Source of the DNA: Eubacteriales bacterium
Lineage (GTDB): Bacteria > Bacillota > Clostridia > Lachnospirales > Lachnospiraceae
NCBI GenBank assembly: GCA_030536575.1
Contig: JAUNPS010000007.1
Location: 62,001-126,000 of the forward strand
Length of the DNA: 64,000 nt
Reading direction: 5' to 3'
Shown: one piece after another, positions 1 through 8,763 of the stretch
Layout: each line of letters opens with the position of its first letter
How positions within the stretch are numbered: position 1 is the first letter of the stretch
The notes under the pieces: model-generated
What the model was told of the DNA's origin: nothing
The model's database searches: none
What the model saw: only the letters and a program-made list of their open reading frames with translations
Position numbers and translations under genes: made by a program

Positions 1-2043
1 CAGCGCCACCGCCGCCAGCGTTTCATCCCCGGCAGCAGCCTCCCCTTGTAAATCCGTCATTCCAGTAATGCCTTTTGCCGCCAGAATGTTATTCAGCGCG
101 TCATGCGCGTCGAAGCCCACCGCCAGATAATAGGTTCCGGCATCCAGAATCCAGGTCGCCGCCTCATTGCGGTCATACGATGCAAACAGCTGCTTTTCTA
201 CCGAAACGGTCACGGTTTCCGATTCGCCCGGCTCCAGCATCCCCGTTTTTGAGAACCCGACCAGCTCCACAGACGCTTTCTCCACTTCGTACTCCACATC
301 GTAGTCCGTGTAAGGTTTCTGGAGGTAGATTTCTACCGCATGTTTTCCAGCCACATCGCCCGTATTCGTCACCGTAACGGTCACATCATAGTTTCCGTCC
401 GCATTTTCTTCCACCTGAAAATCATTGTATACAAAAGACGTATAGCTCAAGCCATAGCCAAACGGGTACGCCACCGCATTCTGATAGGTATAATCCCCCG
501 CTCCGGCCGTCCCCAGCAGCACATCTTCATAACGCGTCTCATAGTAACGATAGCCAATGTAAATCCCTTCCACATAGGCGTAATAGTTAAACTGCGAAGA
601 AGCCAAATCCGAAATGTCTCCGCTAAACTGCTGCGTAATCTTCTGCCCGAAATTCTGCACCCAGGAAGCCATTGCCGGAGAAGACAGGTTGTCCTTCACA
701 AACGTTTCCGGCAGCCGCCCCGACGGGTTCACGATTCCCACTAAAGCATCCGCCACCGCATAGATTCCGGAAGATCCCACATTGCCAATCCACATACAGG
801 TATCTACGTCCACTTCCGGATTTTCCAGGAAATCCACCTGCATCGTCAGCGCAGAGTTCAGCAGTACAATGATTTTTTCATACTTTCCTTCCGCTTTCAG
901 CCGGGTCAGGTTCTCAAGCAGTTCCAGCTCTTCCGTAGAAATCGAAAGGTAACTTCCGTCCGCCGTATTGGAAAGGCCGCCTGCGAGCTGGTCTTCCCCT
1001 TCGCCATTTTCCCGCGTCAGCACCACCACCGCCGCTTTTCCCTGGAAACTCTCCTGTAAATCCGCCGGGAAACGGCTCCACGGAACTTCATTGATTTCGG
1101 TACGCGTCACGCCAAAGGTTTTGCCCGCGCCATTTACATAAAAATCCCACAGTTCTTCATTTACGGAAACGCCGTCCGCTTCCAGCGCCTCTTTCAGCGT
1201 CGGATAAGCCGTTTTGTCGCTGACTTCACGGGTTCCCTGGGTCGAACAGTTGATATACGCCGAAGCGGTTCCGAACAGGCTGACCTGATCCCCGGCGGAG
1301 AGCGGCGCTGTGCCGCCCTCATTTTTCAGAAGGACAATGCCCTCCGCTTCCGCCTCGCGGTAAACGTTGTTTATATATTCCGCCGCGCTCTGCGCATCCG
1401 TATATTCGAATGGGAAGAAATCTGTCCCTTCCCCGGAACTTACAATTTTACTGGATGCAGTATTCAATGTGGAATTGATAATCGGCGCATAAGCGGAAGT
1501 CACTTCCGTGATTACCAGTGTAAGTAATAAAGCCGTCGCCATCACGCCGCTTACTTTCGTAAACCGGTTTTTTGAAAACCATTTGACTGCCGTCTGTTCC
1601 GTCCAGGCCGCCTGATCCCGTTTATGTGCCGCCCTTCTCAGCAAGATTGCAGAGACCAGCGCCAGACACCAGCCCAGCAGCCCGACCAGAACCGTCAGGA
1701 TCATCGGTAGGGTAAACGAATTTCCATCGACCCCATAAATAACATTTGCAATGTAATTCGCCTGGGAAACCAAATACTCCACAAAGCCCCACAGCCCGGC
1801 CAGATATTGGCCATAGGCCAGCACAACGGAAAACCGTCCGCGCACACAGCCCACTGCCAGCGCCAAAAGCCCCAGCGCCGCCGCCGTCCCAAATCCCGCG
1901 ATACACGTCGCGGAAAGCTCCGGACTCAGCTTATTGGTTCCGTTTGTCAGGTACAGGCTCAGGCCCGCTATGCTGCAAAGCAATGCCGTCACGGCCAGCA
2001 GCCCCGCCGTTTTTGCCTCTTTCCATGCCTGCGATAATTTCAT
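1..2043 (-). CDS. Membrane-anchored GH3 family protein, C-terminus missing
   Basis: The reading frame is open from ATG at 2043 to the left edge (681 codons seen). AGGAGA stands about 10 bases upstream of the start. The first 190 residues hold about five hydrophobic segments (roughly 12-33, 45-65, 70-92, 105-135, 160-185). An alpha/beta domain like the C-terminal domain of GH3 beta-glucosidases follows (about 210-500, including ILLKN-like IVLLKNEGG and NPSGRLPETF), then a fibronectin-III-like GH3 domain (about 535-650, with PFGYGLSYTSF before it). The (alpha/beta)6 domain comes first, so the catalytic barrel, if present, lies beyond the window, as in the inverted GH3 enzymes of rumen clostridia. 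The gene starts 16 bases after the lipoprotein gene and is probably co-transcribed with it. A multi-span membrane anchor is unusual for GH3. Activity on beta-glucosides is inferred; the nucleophile is not visible. Confidence 0.8.
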   Translation of the reverse strand, partial: MKLSQAWKEAKTAGLLAVTALLCSIAGLSLYLTNGTNKLSPELSATCIAGFGTAAALGLLALAVGCVRGRFSVVLAYGQYLAGLWGFVEYLVSQANYIANVIYGVDGNSFTLPMILTVLVGLLGWCLALVSAILLRRAAHKRDQAAWTEQTAVKWFSKNRFTKVSGVMATALLLTLVITEVTSAYAPIINSTLNTASSKIVSSGEGTDFFPFEYTDAQSAAEYINNVYREAEAEGIVLLKNEGGTAPLSAGDQVSLFGTASAYINCSTQGTREVSDKTAYPTLKEALEADGVSVNEELWDFYVNGAGKTFGVTRTEINEVPWSRFPADLQESFQGKAAVVVLTRENGEGEDQLAGGLSNTADGSYLSISTEELELLENLTRLKAEGKYEKIIVLLNSALTMQVDFLENPEVDVDTCMWIGNVGSSGIYAVADALVGIVNPSGRLPETFVKDNLSSPAMASWVQNFGQKITQQFSGDISDLASSQFNYYAYVEGIYIGYRYYETRYEDVLLGTAGAGDYTYQNAVAYPFGYGLSYTSFVYNDFQVEENADGNYDVTVTVTNTGDVAGKHAVEIYLQKPYTDYDVEYEVEKASVELVGFSKTGMLEPGESETVTVSVEKQLFASYDRNEAATWILDAGTYYLAVGFDAHDALNNILAAKGITGMTDLQGEAAAGDETLAAVAL

Positions 2044-2059
2044 TTCCGCTCATCTCCTC

Positions 2060-4237
2060 TCAGTTTGTCTTTTCCGGCCAGCGCACGTCGATGCCGTCCA
2101 GATTTTCGGTATATTCGCACCCTTCCGTCCAGTCGATTTCCGCATCCGTATAAATCTTGATGCAGTCCACCATCGGGGCAGCCGCATGCATGGAACCGCC
2201 GTAATCATGGGTATTGTCCGTCACCAGGCGGATGATGTTTTCCCCTGCGTGAAGGCTCAGTTTCTCGGTGATCAGATAGTCTTCGAAAGGACGCTTCCTG
2301 GTATAGTTCGGGTCCTCATCCTTCGTGACAGCCCCGGTCAGGTCATAGTCCAGATCGTACACCTGGTCGTAGGTTTCCAGGATTTCCTTGTTCGTGACAC
2401 TGTTATAGGAATATTCCGGATTGACATAAATCTTATAGCCGTGTTTTTCCGCCGCGGTTCCATCCGGGCCGCCGGTCAGGAAATACATATCGTGCAGTTC
2501 CGGCGTCAGCCGCAGAACCAGCGACGCGTCTTCCACGTCTTCTTCCGCTGTGATGCAGAATTCCAGGTAGGTTCCCGGATTGTACAGGTAGCTGACGTAG
2601 TAGCCGTTGCTCGCGCCGGCGTCGTAGCTGTCCCATTCGATCAGGTACAGGCCCTTGGGATTGCTGGATTCGCCAAAGCCAAGCTTATCTTCCGTCTTTC
2701 CGGTATCTCCGATGGGAATATCCGTCAATTGAGTCAGTTCCGCTTCGAAAACGTATTCTTTCACCCATTTTGCATACAAATCGGCCGAAGCGGTAATGCG
2801 CGCATTGAAATTAAATTCGGTTCCCTCTTCGCAGTCTTCCGTTGTATACCAGCCGACGGCCGTGTACCCTTCCCGCTCCGGATAGGTGACAGCGTTTCGC
2901 ATCGCGCTGTATTTATTTCGTTTCACTTCTTCCGTCTCGTATACTGTATCCGTACCATCATTCACGTAGAAAGTGAGCGTATTGGTTTTGGATTTTTTAT
3001 CGGCCTCTCCGCTCTCTGCTGTCTCTTCCGTTTCTTCCTCGCTTCCGGCCCAGCCTGCATACAGGTTCACATTGTCGGTCAATTTCTCCCCGAATACGAA
3101 CGGCTCTGTCTGCTCCGCATCCAGGAACCAGCCGATAAATTCGCCGTCCTCTCTTACCGGGTCTTCGGGCTCCTCCGTAATGGCATCGTAGACGGATTCC
3201 ACGGTTACATCCGCGGGCGCGCCTTCGTAATTATAGTGATAGGTAATCGTGCGCGGCTGCGCTTCCCATGCACCGTAAACGGTCAGGTCATCCGTAATGG
3301 TGAGACTCGCCAGGTCCGCTGAGGCGGTACAGTCTTTGTCGAAATACCAGGCAATCAGGTCATAGCCTGTCCGCTCGATCTGGTCAAATTCCACCGCCTT
3401 TTCGCCAACTTCCACCTTTTCCACCGGATTTTCCATGTCCTCCGCATTCAGGTCATACGTTACCGACGCTTTCAGCATTGTCCATTTTGCCGTCAGATTC
3501 ATATCCCCGGTCACTTCCGCCGAAAAATCATAGGGTTCCTCCGCCTTTTCCACGAACCATCCCTCGAACTGATAATCCCCCGTTTCTCCGCGGACAGGCG
3601 TCTCCGGCTCTGCCGCCTTTTCGCCTTTCGTTAAATCGAGCACCTGGGTTTCCGGCGCTTCCCCGCCGCCAAAATAGCCCAGGTCAAAGCTTACTGTGGC
3701 GCGCAATTGGTTCCATTTCCCATAAATCGTCGTATTTTTCGTCAGAATCTTCGTAAAATCAAAGGGTTCCGTTCCGGCCGCGTCCTGATACCAGCCAAGG
3801 AATTCATAGTTTTCACGCTCAGGCACATCCGGAATTTCGTCTTCCGCAATCGGCTCTCCGCCGTCCACACGCAGCGTCTCCGCCTTCCCCTCTTCATAAT
3901 TCGGGTCAAAGGTCACATCCACCTTCGTGCTCGTCCATCCGGCATATAAAAACAGATCGTCCGTTATTTCCGTATCAAAATCAAACGGTTCCCCGCTGGC
4001 CCGCTTATTCAGATACCAGCCGGTGAACACATAATCCGTCCGGCTGGGAACCGCCGGTTCCTCCAGCTTTTCTCCGTCCGCGACCTCCACCTGGGTGATT
4101 TCCTGATCCCGGTCATTTGGATTGAACGTAATGATCCAGCCGTCGGATGTGCTCACGGAATCGGTGGTTTTGCTGTTTGCGCCGCATCCGGTAAGCATCG
4201 CCATCGCCAGGACTGCGGCTAATAATTTTTTCTTCAT
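2060..4237 (-). CDS. Surface lipoprotein with six InlB-type repeats and a CBM-like C-terminus
   Basis: Start chosen at ATG 4237 because AGGAGAGA lies just upstream and the product then begins with a lipoprotein signal (MKKKLLAAV, lipobox LTGC at Cys18); an in-frame ATG 13 codons earlier has no such support. Residues about 28-510 contain six consecutive Listeria-Bacteroides (InlB B, Flg_new) repeats, each with a GWY or AWY core and ending in LYAGW, IYGKW, LTAKW, VYGAW, LYAGW and LYAKW. The last 200 or so residues begin with VFEAELTQL and end with a block containing APMVDCIKIY, resembling the CBM6/CBM35 beta-sandwich. These features suggest a membrane-tethered surface protein that binds polysaccharide. 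It lies between two GH3 genes, which supports a role as a glycan-capturing partner. Direct binding is inference. Confidence 0.8.
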   Translation of the reverse strand: MKKKLLAAVLAMAMLTGCGANSKTTDSVSTSDGWIITFNPNDRDQEITQVEVADGEKLEEPAVPSRTDYVFTGWYLNKRASGEPFDFDTEITDDLFLYAGWTSTKVDVTFDPNYEEGKAETLRVDGGEPIAEDEIPDVPERENYEFLGWYQDAAGTEPFDFTKILTKNTTIYGKWNQLRATVSFDLGYFGGGEAPETQVLDLTKGEKAAEPETPVRGETGDYQFEGWFVEKAEEPYDFSAEVTGDMNLTAKWTMLKASVTYDLNAEDMENPVEKVEVGEKAVEFDQIERTGYDLIAWYFDKDCTASADLASLTITDDLTVYGAWEAQPRTITYHYNYEGAPADVTVESVYDAITEEPEDPVREDGEFIGWFLDAEQTEPFVFGEKLTDNVNLYAGWAGSEEETEETAESGEADKKSKTNTLTFYVNDGTDTVYETEEVKRNKYSAMRNAVTYPEREGYTAVGWYTTEDCEEGTEFNFNARITASADLYAKWVKEYVFEAELTQLTDIPIGDTGKTEDKLGFGESSNPKGLYLIEWDSYDAGASNGYYVSYLYNPGTYLEFCITAEEDVEDASLVLRLTPELHDMYFLTGGPDGTAAEKHGYKIYVNPEYSYNSVTNKEILETYDQVYDLDYDLTGAVTKDEDPNYTRKRPFEDYLITEKLSLHAGENIIRLVTDNTHDYGGSMHAAAPMVDCIKIYTDAEIDWTEGCEYTENLDGIDVRWPEKTN

Positions 4238-4279
4238 ACCGTATCTCTCCTTATCCCTCCAGGCCCGAATGGCCATGGA

Positions 4280-4307
4280 AAATGCCGGGCCTTCTGACCC
4301 GGCATTT
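4280..4307 (-). terminator. Intercistronic hairpin between GH3 and lipoprotein genes
   Basis: Perfect 10-bp arms (AAATGCCGGG / CCCGGCATTT) with an 8-base loop. On the minus strand the stem runs into TTTTCC. It lies 29 bases after the GH3 stop and 43 bases before the lipoprotein start, so it may be a weak terminator or mRNA stabiliser that sets relative expression. Confidence 0.6.
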
Positions 4308-4335
4308 CCGTAACAGCCGCCGTTTTGGGGCCTTT

Positions 4336-7300
4336 TTATTCGGATTCCGCAACAGTGATCGTCACAGGAATCTCAAAGTTATCTACTTTTTTCTCCGGAC
4401 TTAACGGCCCTACGGCAACCGCTTCGATGCTTCCGTCTTCCTGGCGCATACAGCTTGTATACTGTGCAAACTCGACGTTAATTGTAAACGCGTATGTACC
4501 CGGTTCCGCTTCGATAAATCCGTAGATTTCGCCCTCTTCATCCATTTCCAGCCCGGCCGGAAGATCTCCGGCGACGGAATAGCTCAGAGTCGCACCCGTT
4601 ACAATCTCATACCCCATGCTCAGGAACCGTTCATTCGTCTCCAGCGGAACACTGGCGACCACATCGCTCAGTACATCGATGATCACCTCATCGTCCACGT
4701 GCGCCGTATAGCTGTGTTCCTCATTTTCCGCCACTTCGTCGTCAATCAGCGTATCCAGGTAGAATGCAGAGCCTACGTTCAGGCTGTACTGCGCCGAGTA
4801 ATTCAGCCAACTGTCTGCCAGCGCGCTGACCGTAAAGGTAAAGTCGCCTGCCACGGTCGGAGTTCCGCTGATCTCACCGGTATTTTCATTAATTGACAGG
4901 CCCGCTGGGAGGTCTTCGGAAGTGTAAATTGCTTTCACGACACCCATGCTTTCCGGAATGGAGGCCTGTGCGGTGTAGGGAACTGCCTGGTAAGCGCTTT
5001 CCAGTTCGCCGCCCGTCCAATCGGAAGCCACATAGCCGTTGCGGTTCATGCCGCTGTTTGCGTGCATATACAGAACCCAGGTGGCCGCATTTCGCACAGA
5101 ATAATACTGTACAAAGCTTTCGCGCTCAACGTCGGTTCCCACCGCTACTTTTACGTCGCCCATGCCGTCCCGCAGGGTTTCGTCCCAGACACCAATCGAG
5201 AAATAGCTTTTTCCATTGTTGACATCGTTCAGGCCTGCGCGAACCATCAGTTCCGGGTTCATGGTTCCGTGAGAACCGCCCATGTCGGTGGTGTAGGAGC
5301 CGCGCATATCCCACTCGTCGTGAAGAAGCCCTGTGATAAAGTTATAATTGCCGTAATTATGCAGAGTTCCAATGCGGTTCATTGCGCCCATAACGCCGAG
5401 GCCTTCGCCCTCCTGAAGCAGCATCTGCAATGGTTTCGCATACAGTTCACGAATCGCCTGTTCGGAAGCAAATGTCATCAGGCCGCTCCGGCTGGTTTCC
5501 TGCTCGTTCAGGATCGCGTGTTTCGGACAGCAGGCAAGGCCGCGGGACTGTGCGCCGTAGCATTCTTTCGAAGCCATGGAGCCGGTCAGATACGGGTCTG
5601 CCGAAAAATATTCGTGTGCGCGGCCGCTGAACGGGCTGCGGTGCAGGTTGACTGTGGGGCCCCACCAGCGGTTGTAGCCATTGTTCATCGCAATACTGCC
5701 AATAATCTGCCCCTGACGGATCGCCAGGTCATCGTTAAACGTCGCTGCCAGAGACGGATTGTCCGCAAACTGATAGGTTCCGTTCAGGTTCAGCGGAGAG
5801 TCGATTCCGGCCATCGTGCCGTTTCCGTCGATCCCGTAGTCCAGGTAGCTGCCGCCCGGCTCGGTGGAGCTGTCCGTTGCCTGCATAGTTACTACGTCAA
5901 CCAACTGATTCCAGGTCAGGCTGTTCAGGAATAAATCCCATGCTTCCTGTCCGGTCTTTCCGATAAATGCTTCCACGTCTGTATCCGCTGCGGTGAGCGT
6001 TTCCTGACCCAGCGGGTCGAGGCCTGACATGTCAGCAAGGCTGTAAATCTGGTTCGAGCTGTCGGTACTCTGGGTGATTTCAGCGGCGCGTTCCGTCGTG
6101 GAAAATTCATTGACGGCTTCCAGCCAAGGCATATTTGCCTTTTCTACATATTGTCCGGATTCATCGGCTACTTCCGCATCCGCGTAGTCGGCCGGGTCTA
6201 CTGTCACGGTTCCGTCCGTGTCGGTCACTCCGTCCAGCACGTAGTCGTACCAATAATTATACATATCCACGAAATCGTCCGAGATTGCCAGTGCATCAGC
6301 GGTGGGCGACTGCGGGAAGGTTGCGGCAAATACGCCGCGCACCATGAGCGTCATCGGGTCGTTGTCGTTCGCATTGAAGGCTGCGGTGTCCACGCCCCAG
6401 TCTCCGGTCAATGTTTCGGATGCGTTCGCATTGTCACGAAGCGTATAGAACATGCCGTTTTCCTCGGAGAACAGGTTTTCCGTCGGATTGTCCGTGTAAT
6501 CGTCCAGTCCCAGCAGGATATGATTTCCTAATGTAAAGGACGTTTCCACGCCGAATCCGTTGCCTTCCGCTACGTAGCTTTCCTCCCACGCATGGGAATC
6601 CGAAAGAGCCATGACTTTATATTCTCCGGCTTCCAGCGTATAGCCTGCGCCGACGCCAAGGATATTTCCCGCGTCATAGGAAGCAAAATCCTGTACATTC
6701 AGCGTAACTTCCACAGTCTCCTTCTGCCCCGGCTGAAGTGTCCCGGTCTTTCCGTAACCTGCCAGCACGACGTAGGCTTTCTGAGTCGAAACGGACGCAT
6801 CCGTATAAGGCGCGTTCACATAGACTTCCACGGTCTGTTTTCCGGCGCGCTCACCGGTATTTTCCACTTCCACCTTTGCTTTTAACTGCTTGATTTCGGC
6901 CGTATTCACGCCATCTTCCGTCACGCCTGAGCTTAACTTTTCTTCCAGCCCCGTCACTTCGGAAATCGGAACTTCCTGACCGTCTTCCACCGCATAAAGC
7001 TCCATGCTGTTAAATGCAAAGGTGCTGTAGCTTAATCCGTAGCCGAAGGGATATAAAACATCTGTCTCATAGTCAAAGTCTGCAAAATCCGTCTCGTTTG
7101 CCGCCGTTTCCGCATAACGGTATCCCATGTAAATGTCTTCTTCATATTCGATCCCGTAGGCGGTCATTTCCTCTTCCGTTCCGGCTTTTCCCACGTAAGT
7201 GTAGTCGCTGCCTGTCTGCTTGTTGTCCAGCACGTTCTGCCAGGTGGGGTCTTTTGTGAAATCGGACAGGAACAGGTCTACCGTGCGGCCGCTGGGATTG

Positions 7301-8253
7301 ATCTCCCCGGCAATGATTTTCGCGAAGGACTTCAGCCCATCCGCGCCGGGACGCCCCATCCAGATGATCGAATCGATCTGGTCATCGTACTGTGCGTCTG
7401 CCAGTTCAAAGGTATTGGACGTGTTCATCAGCAGGATAATGCGTTTGAATCCCTGGGATTCTACGTATTGAATCAGTTCTTCTTCGCTGTCCGTAAGCTG
7501 CAGCTCGTGCTTGTAAGCCTGTCCGTCTACCGTCGCCGGATTGGCATGTTTCATCTGGGAATAGGTCTGTTTTACATCCGCGTCGCTCCATTCGCCGGAA
7601 TGGTCTGCGGTAAATTTATAGGCAACGCCGTCTTTCGTCACAACGTCTCCGGCCGCATAGGATTTCCCAGCGTCGAATTCTGCCGCATCCGCGGCTGACA
7701 GTTCTCCGGTGTTTGCGCTCTTGTCGCTGCCTTCCGAACAGTCTCTGGAAATAATGATGAACGCCGCGTCGTTGTACTGGGAATAGGTCTGTTCATAATA
7801 GGTATTGCCTGCAATGGTTTCCAGGCCGGGGGTTTCGTCGCCGCGGGTCGTGCTGTTAATGGCCTGGTAGGCATTGGTAATGCGCTCGTTGACCCGGAAG
7901 CCTTCGCCTTCCAGCGCTTCGGAAATGGACATGCCACCTGTGCCGGAGCTGAAATTTCCGCCGCTGCCTGCGCCTATGACGTTCACCTGGCTGATGCCGA
8001 ATACGGTGACACGGCCGCCGCTTAACATTGGTAAAGCCTCATTTTCATTTTTCAGCAGGATTTCTCCTTCGGCCGCGACTTCCTGTGTCACCTCGGCGGC
8101 GGCGCTTAACGTTTCTTCGAGGGAATCAAAATCCGGGAAATATTTGCCGTCGGCGGAGATGGAACCTCCTGCGGCCTGGACGGCGATTCCGGAAAATGCC
8201 AGGGAAGAAGCCAGCGCGATGCTGAAGATTGCTTTCACGTATCTTTTTTTCAT
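4336..8253 (-). CDS. Secreted GH3 glycoside hydrolase with inverted domain order
   Basis: 1305 aa with a Sec signal (AIFSIALASSLAFSGIAVQA). The (alpha/beta)6 GH3 C-terminal type domain comes first (about 55-420). It is interrupted near residues 188-226 by a segment (YAAGDVVTKDGVAYKF, GEWSD) that resembles a CBM5/12 chitin-binding module. A fibronectin-III-like domain follows (about 430-590), then the TIM barrel (about 690-1060). The barrel carries a KH motif (PKHAILNEQE, about residue 912) and the likely nucleophile Asp near residue 990 in SYTTDMGGSHG. Two He_PIG/Ig-like domains close the protein (about 1065-1150 and 1180-1290). This inverted order is known for Ruminococcus albus and Butyrivibrio beta-glucosidases. 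Substrate is not determinable; a beta-glucoside or beta-N-acetylhexosaminide is possible. It is the first gene of the local minus-strand cluster. Confidence 0.88.
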   Translation of the reverse strand: MKKRYVKAIFSIALASSLAFSGIAVQAAGGSISADGKYFPDFDSLEETLSAAAEVTQEVAAEGEILLKNENEALPMLSGGRVTVFGISQVNVIGAGSGGNFSSGTGGMSISEALEGEGFRVNERITNAYQAINSTTRGDETPGLETIAGNTYYEQTYSQYNDAAFIIISRDCSEGSDKSANTGELSAADAAEFDAGKSYAAGDVVTKDGVAYKFTADHSGEWSDADVKQTYSQMKHANPATVDGQAYKHELQLTDSEEELIQYVESQGFKRIILLMNTSNTFELADAQYDDQIDSIIWMGRPGADGLKSFAKIIAGEINPSGRTVDLFLSDFTKDPTWQNVLDNKQTGSDYTYVGKAGTEEEMTAYGIEYEEDIYMGYRYAETAANETDFADFDYETDVLYPFGYGLSYSTFAFNSMELYAVEDGQEVPISEVTGLEEKLSSGVTEDGVNTAEIKQLKAKVEVENTGERAGKQTVEVYVNAPYTDASVSTQKAYVVLAGYGKTGTLQPGQKETVEVTLNVQDFASYDAGNILGVGAGYTLEAGEYKVMALSDSHAWEESYVAEGNGFGVETSFTLGNHILLGLDDYTDNPTENLFSEENGMFYTLRDNANASETLTGDWGVDTAAFNANDNDPMTLMVRGVFAATFPQSPTADALAISDDFVDMYNYWYDYVLDGVTDTDGTVTVDPADYADAEVADESGQYVEKANMPWLEAVNEFSTTERAAEITQSTDSSNQIYSLADMSGLDPLGQETLTAADTDVEAFIGKTGQEAWDLFLNSLTWNQLVDVVTMQATDSSTEPGGSYLDYGIDGNGTMAGIDSPLNLNGTYQFADNPSLAATFNDDLAIRQGQIIGSIAMNNGYNRWWGPTVNLHRSPFSGRAHEYFSADPYLTGSMASKECYGAQSRGLACCPKHAILNEQETSRSGLMTFASEQAIRELYAKPLQMLLQEGEGLGVMGAMNRIGTLHNYGNYNFITGLLHDEWDMRGSYTTDMGGSHGTMNPELMVRAGLNDVNNGKSYFSIGVWDETLRDGMGDVKVAVGTDVERESFVQYYSVRNAATWVLYMHANSGMNRNGYVASDWTGGELESAYQAVPYTAQASIPESMGVVKAIYTSEDLPAGLSINENTGEISGTPTVAGDFTFTVSALADSWLNYSAQYSLNVGSAFYLDTLIDDEVAENEEHSYTAHVDDEVIIDVLSDVVASVPLETNERFLSMGYEIVTGATLSYSVAGDLPAGLEMDEEGEIYGFIEAEPGTYAFTINVEFAQYTSCMRQEDGSIEAVAVGPLSPEKKVDNFEIPVTITVAESE

Positions 8254-8354
8254 GTTGCCCTCCTTTTTGTTCTCTTTCCGGCAGGGATCATACCGTGCCC
8301 TGCACGTGTGTTTTCCAGTTACAGTTCACGCCTCTGCCAGCCTAGCATAGTCTG

Positions 8355-8658
8355 CCAGTGTGTTGTATGCAGGCACTGGGAAGGCGGAAAGCTTTCGAGG
8401 ACGTGTCTCAAGGGGCGCTTTTCACCGGAATCTCCGTTTCAACGGAGATGTAGGCGTGCCGTACACGGCAAGGAAGTCCGTCAAGATCGCGCCTTACTAA
8501 GACTTAGGCGCGAAGGCTTTCCTGAGCGTCTTAGTCGCAGTTAGGGGAAGCTTGACGATGACGTTGCCCCGTTCCTCGAAAGGTTTTCGTCGGCACAGTG
8601 ACGTTCGGTTATGCTTCTGTATTAAAAAATAGCAAAGGCTGGCATAAGCGCGAACTGT
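8355..8658. other. Cluster of perfect hairpins in a 510-base gap
   Basis: The gap between the GH3 start (8253) and the GH5 stop (8764) contains no convincing gene. It holds dense inverted repeats: CCAGTG/CACTGG (8355-8379), ATCTCCGT/ACGGAGAT with a 4-base loop (8430-8449), TGCCG/CGGCA (8457-8470), CGCGCCT/AGGCGCG (8488-8512) nested inside CGTCAAG/CTTGACG (8479-8557) and GGCAA/TTGCC (467-471 and 564-568 of the 8-kb block), and a long stem between 8595-8614 and 8642-8658. This suggests a folded RNA, either in the leader of the GH3 mRNA (minus strand) or an independent transcript. A remnant IS200/IS605 end with its guide-RNA scaffold is another possibility. No transposase is present. Confidence 0.45.
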
Positions 8659-8763
8659 AACTTTCTTCGATTGGGTGTGCAATCGGTTTTATAGGATCAT
8701 TGTATCTTTTTTTCTTTTGCCCGGACAGGCGCATTCTTATGCTCTTTTAGGGCTAATCTTATC

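Noticed and set aside
8308-8682. Small genes in the hairpin-rich gap upstream of GH3
   Set aside because: Frames on both strands are formed by the hairpin arms, have no family similarity and no ribosome site.
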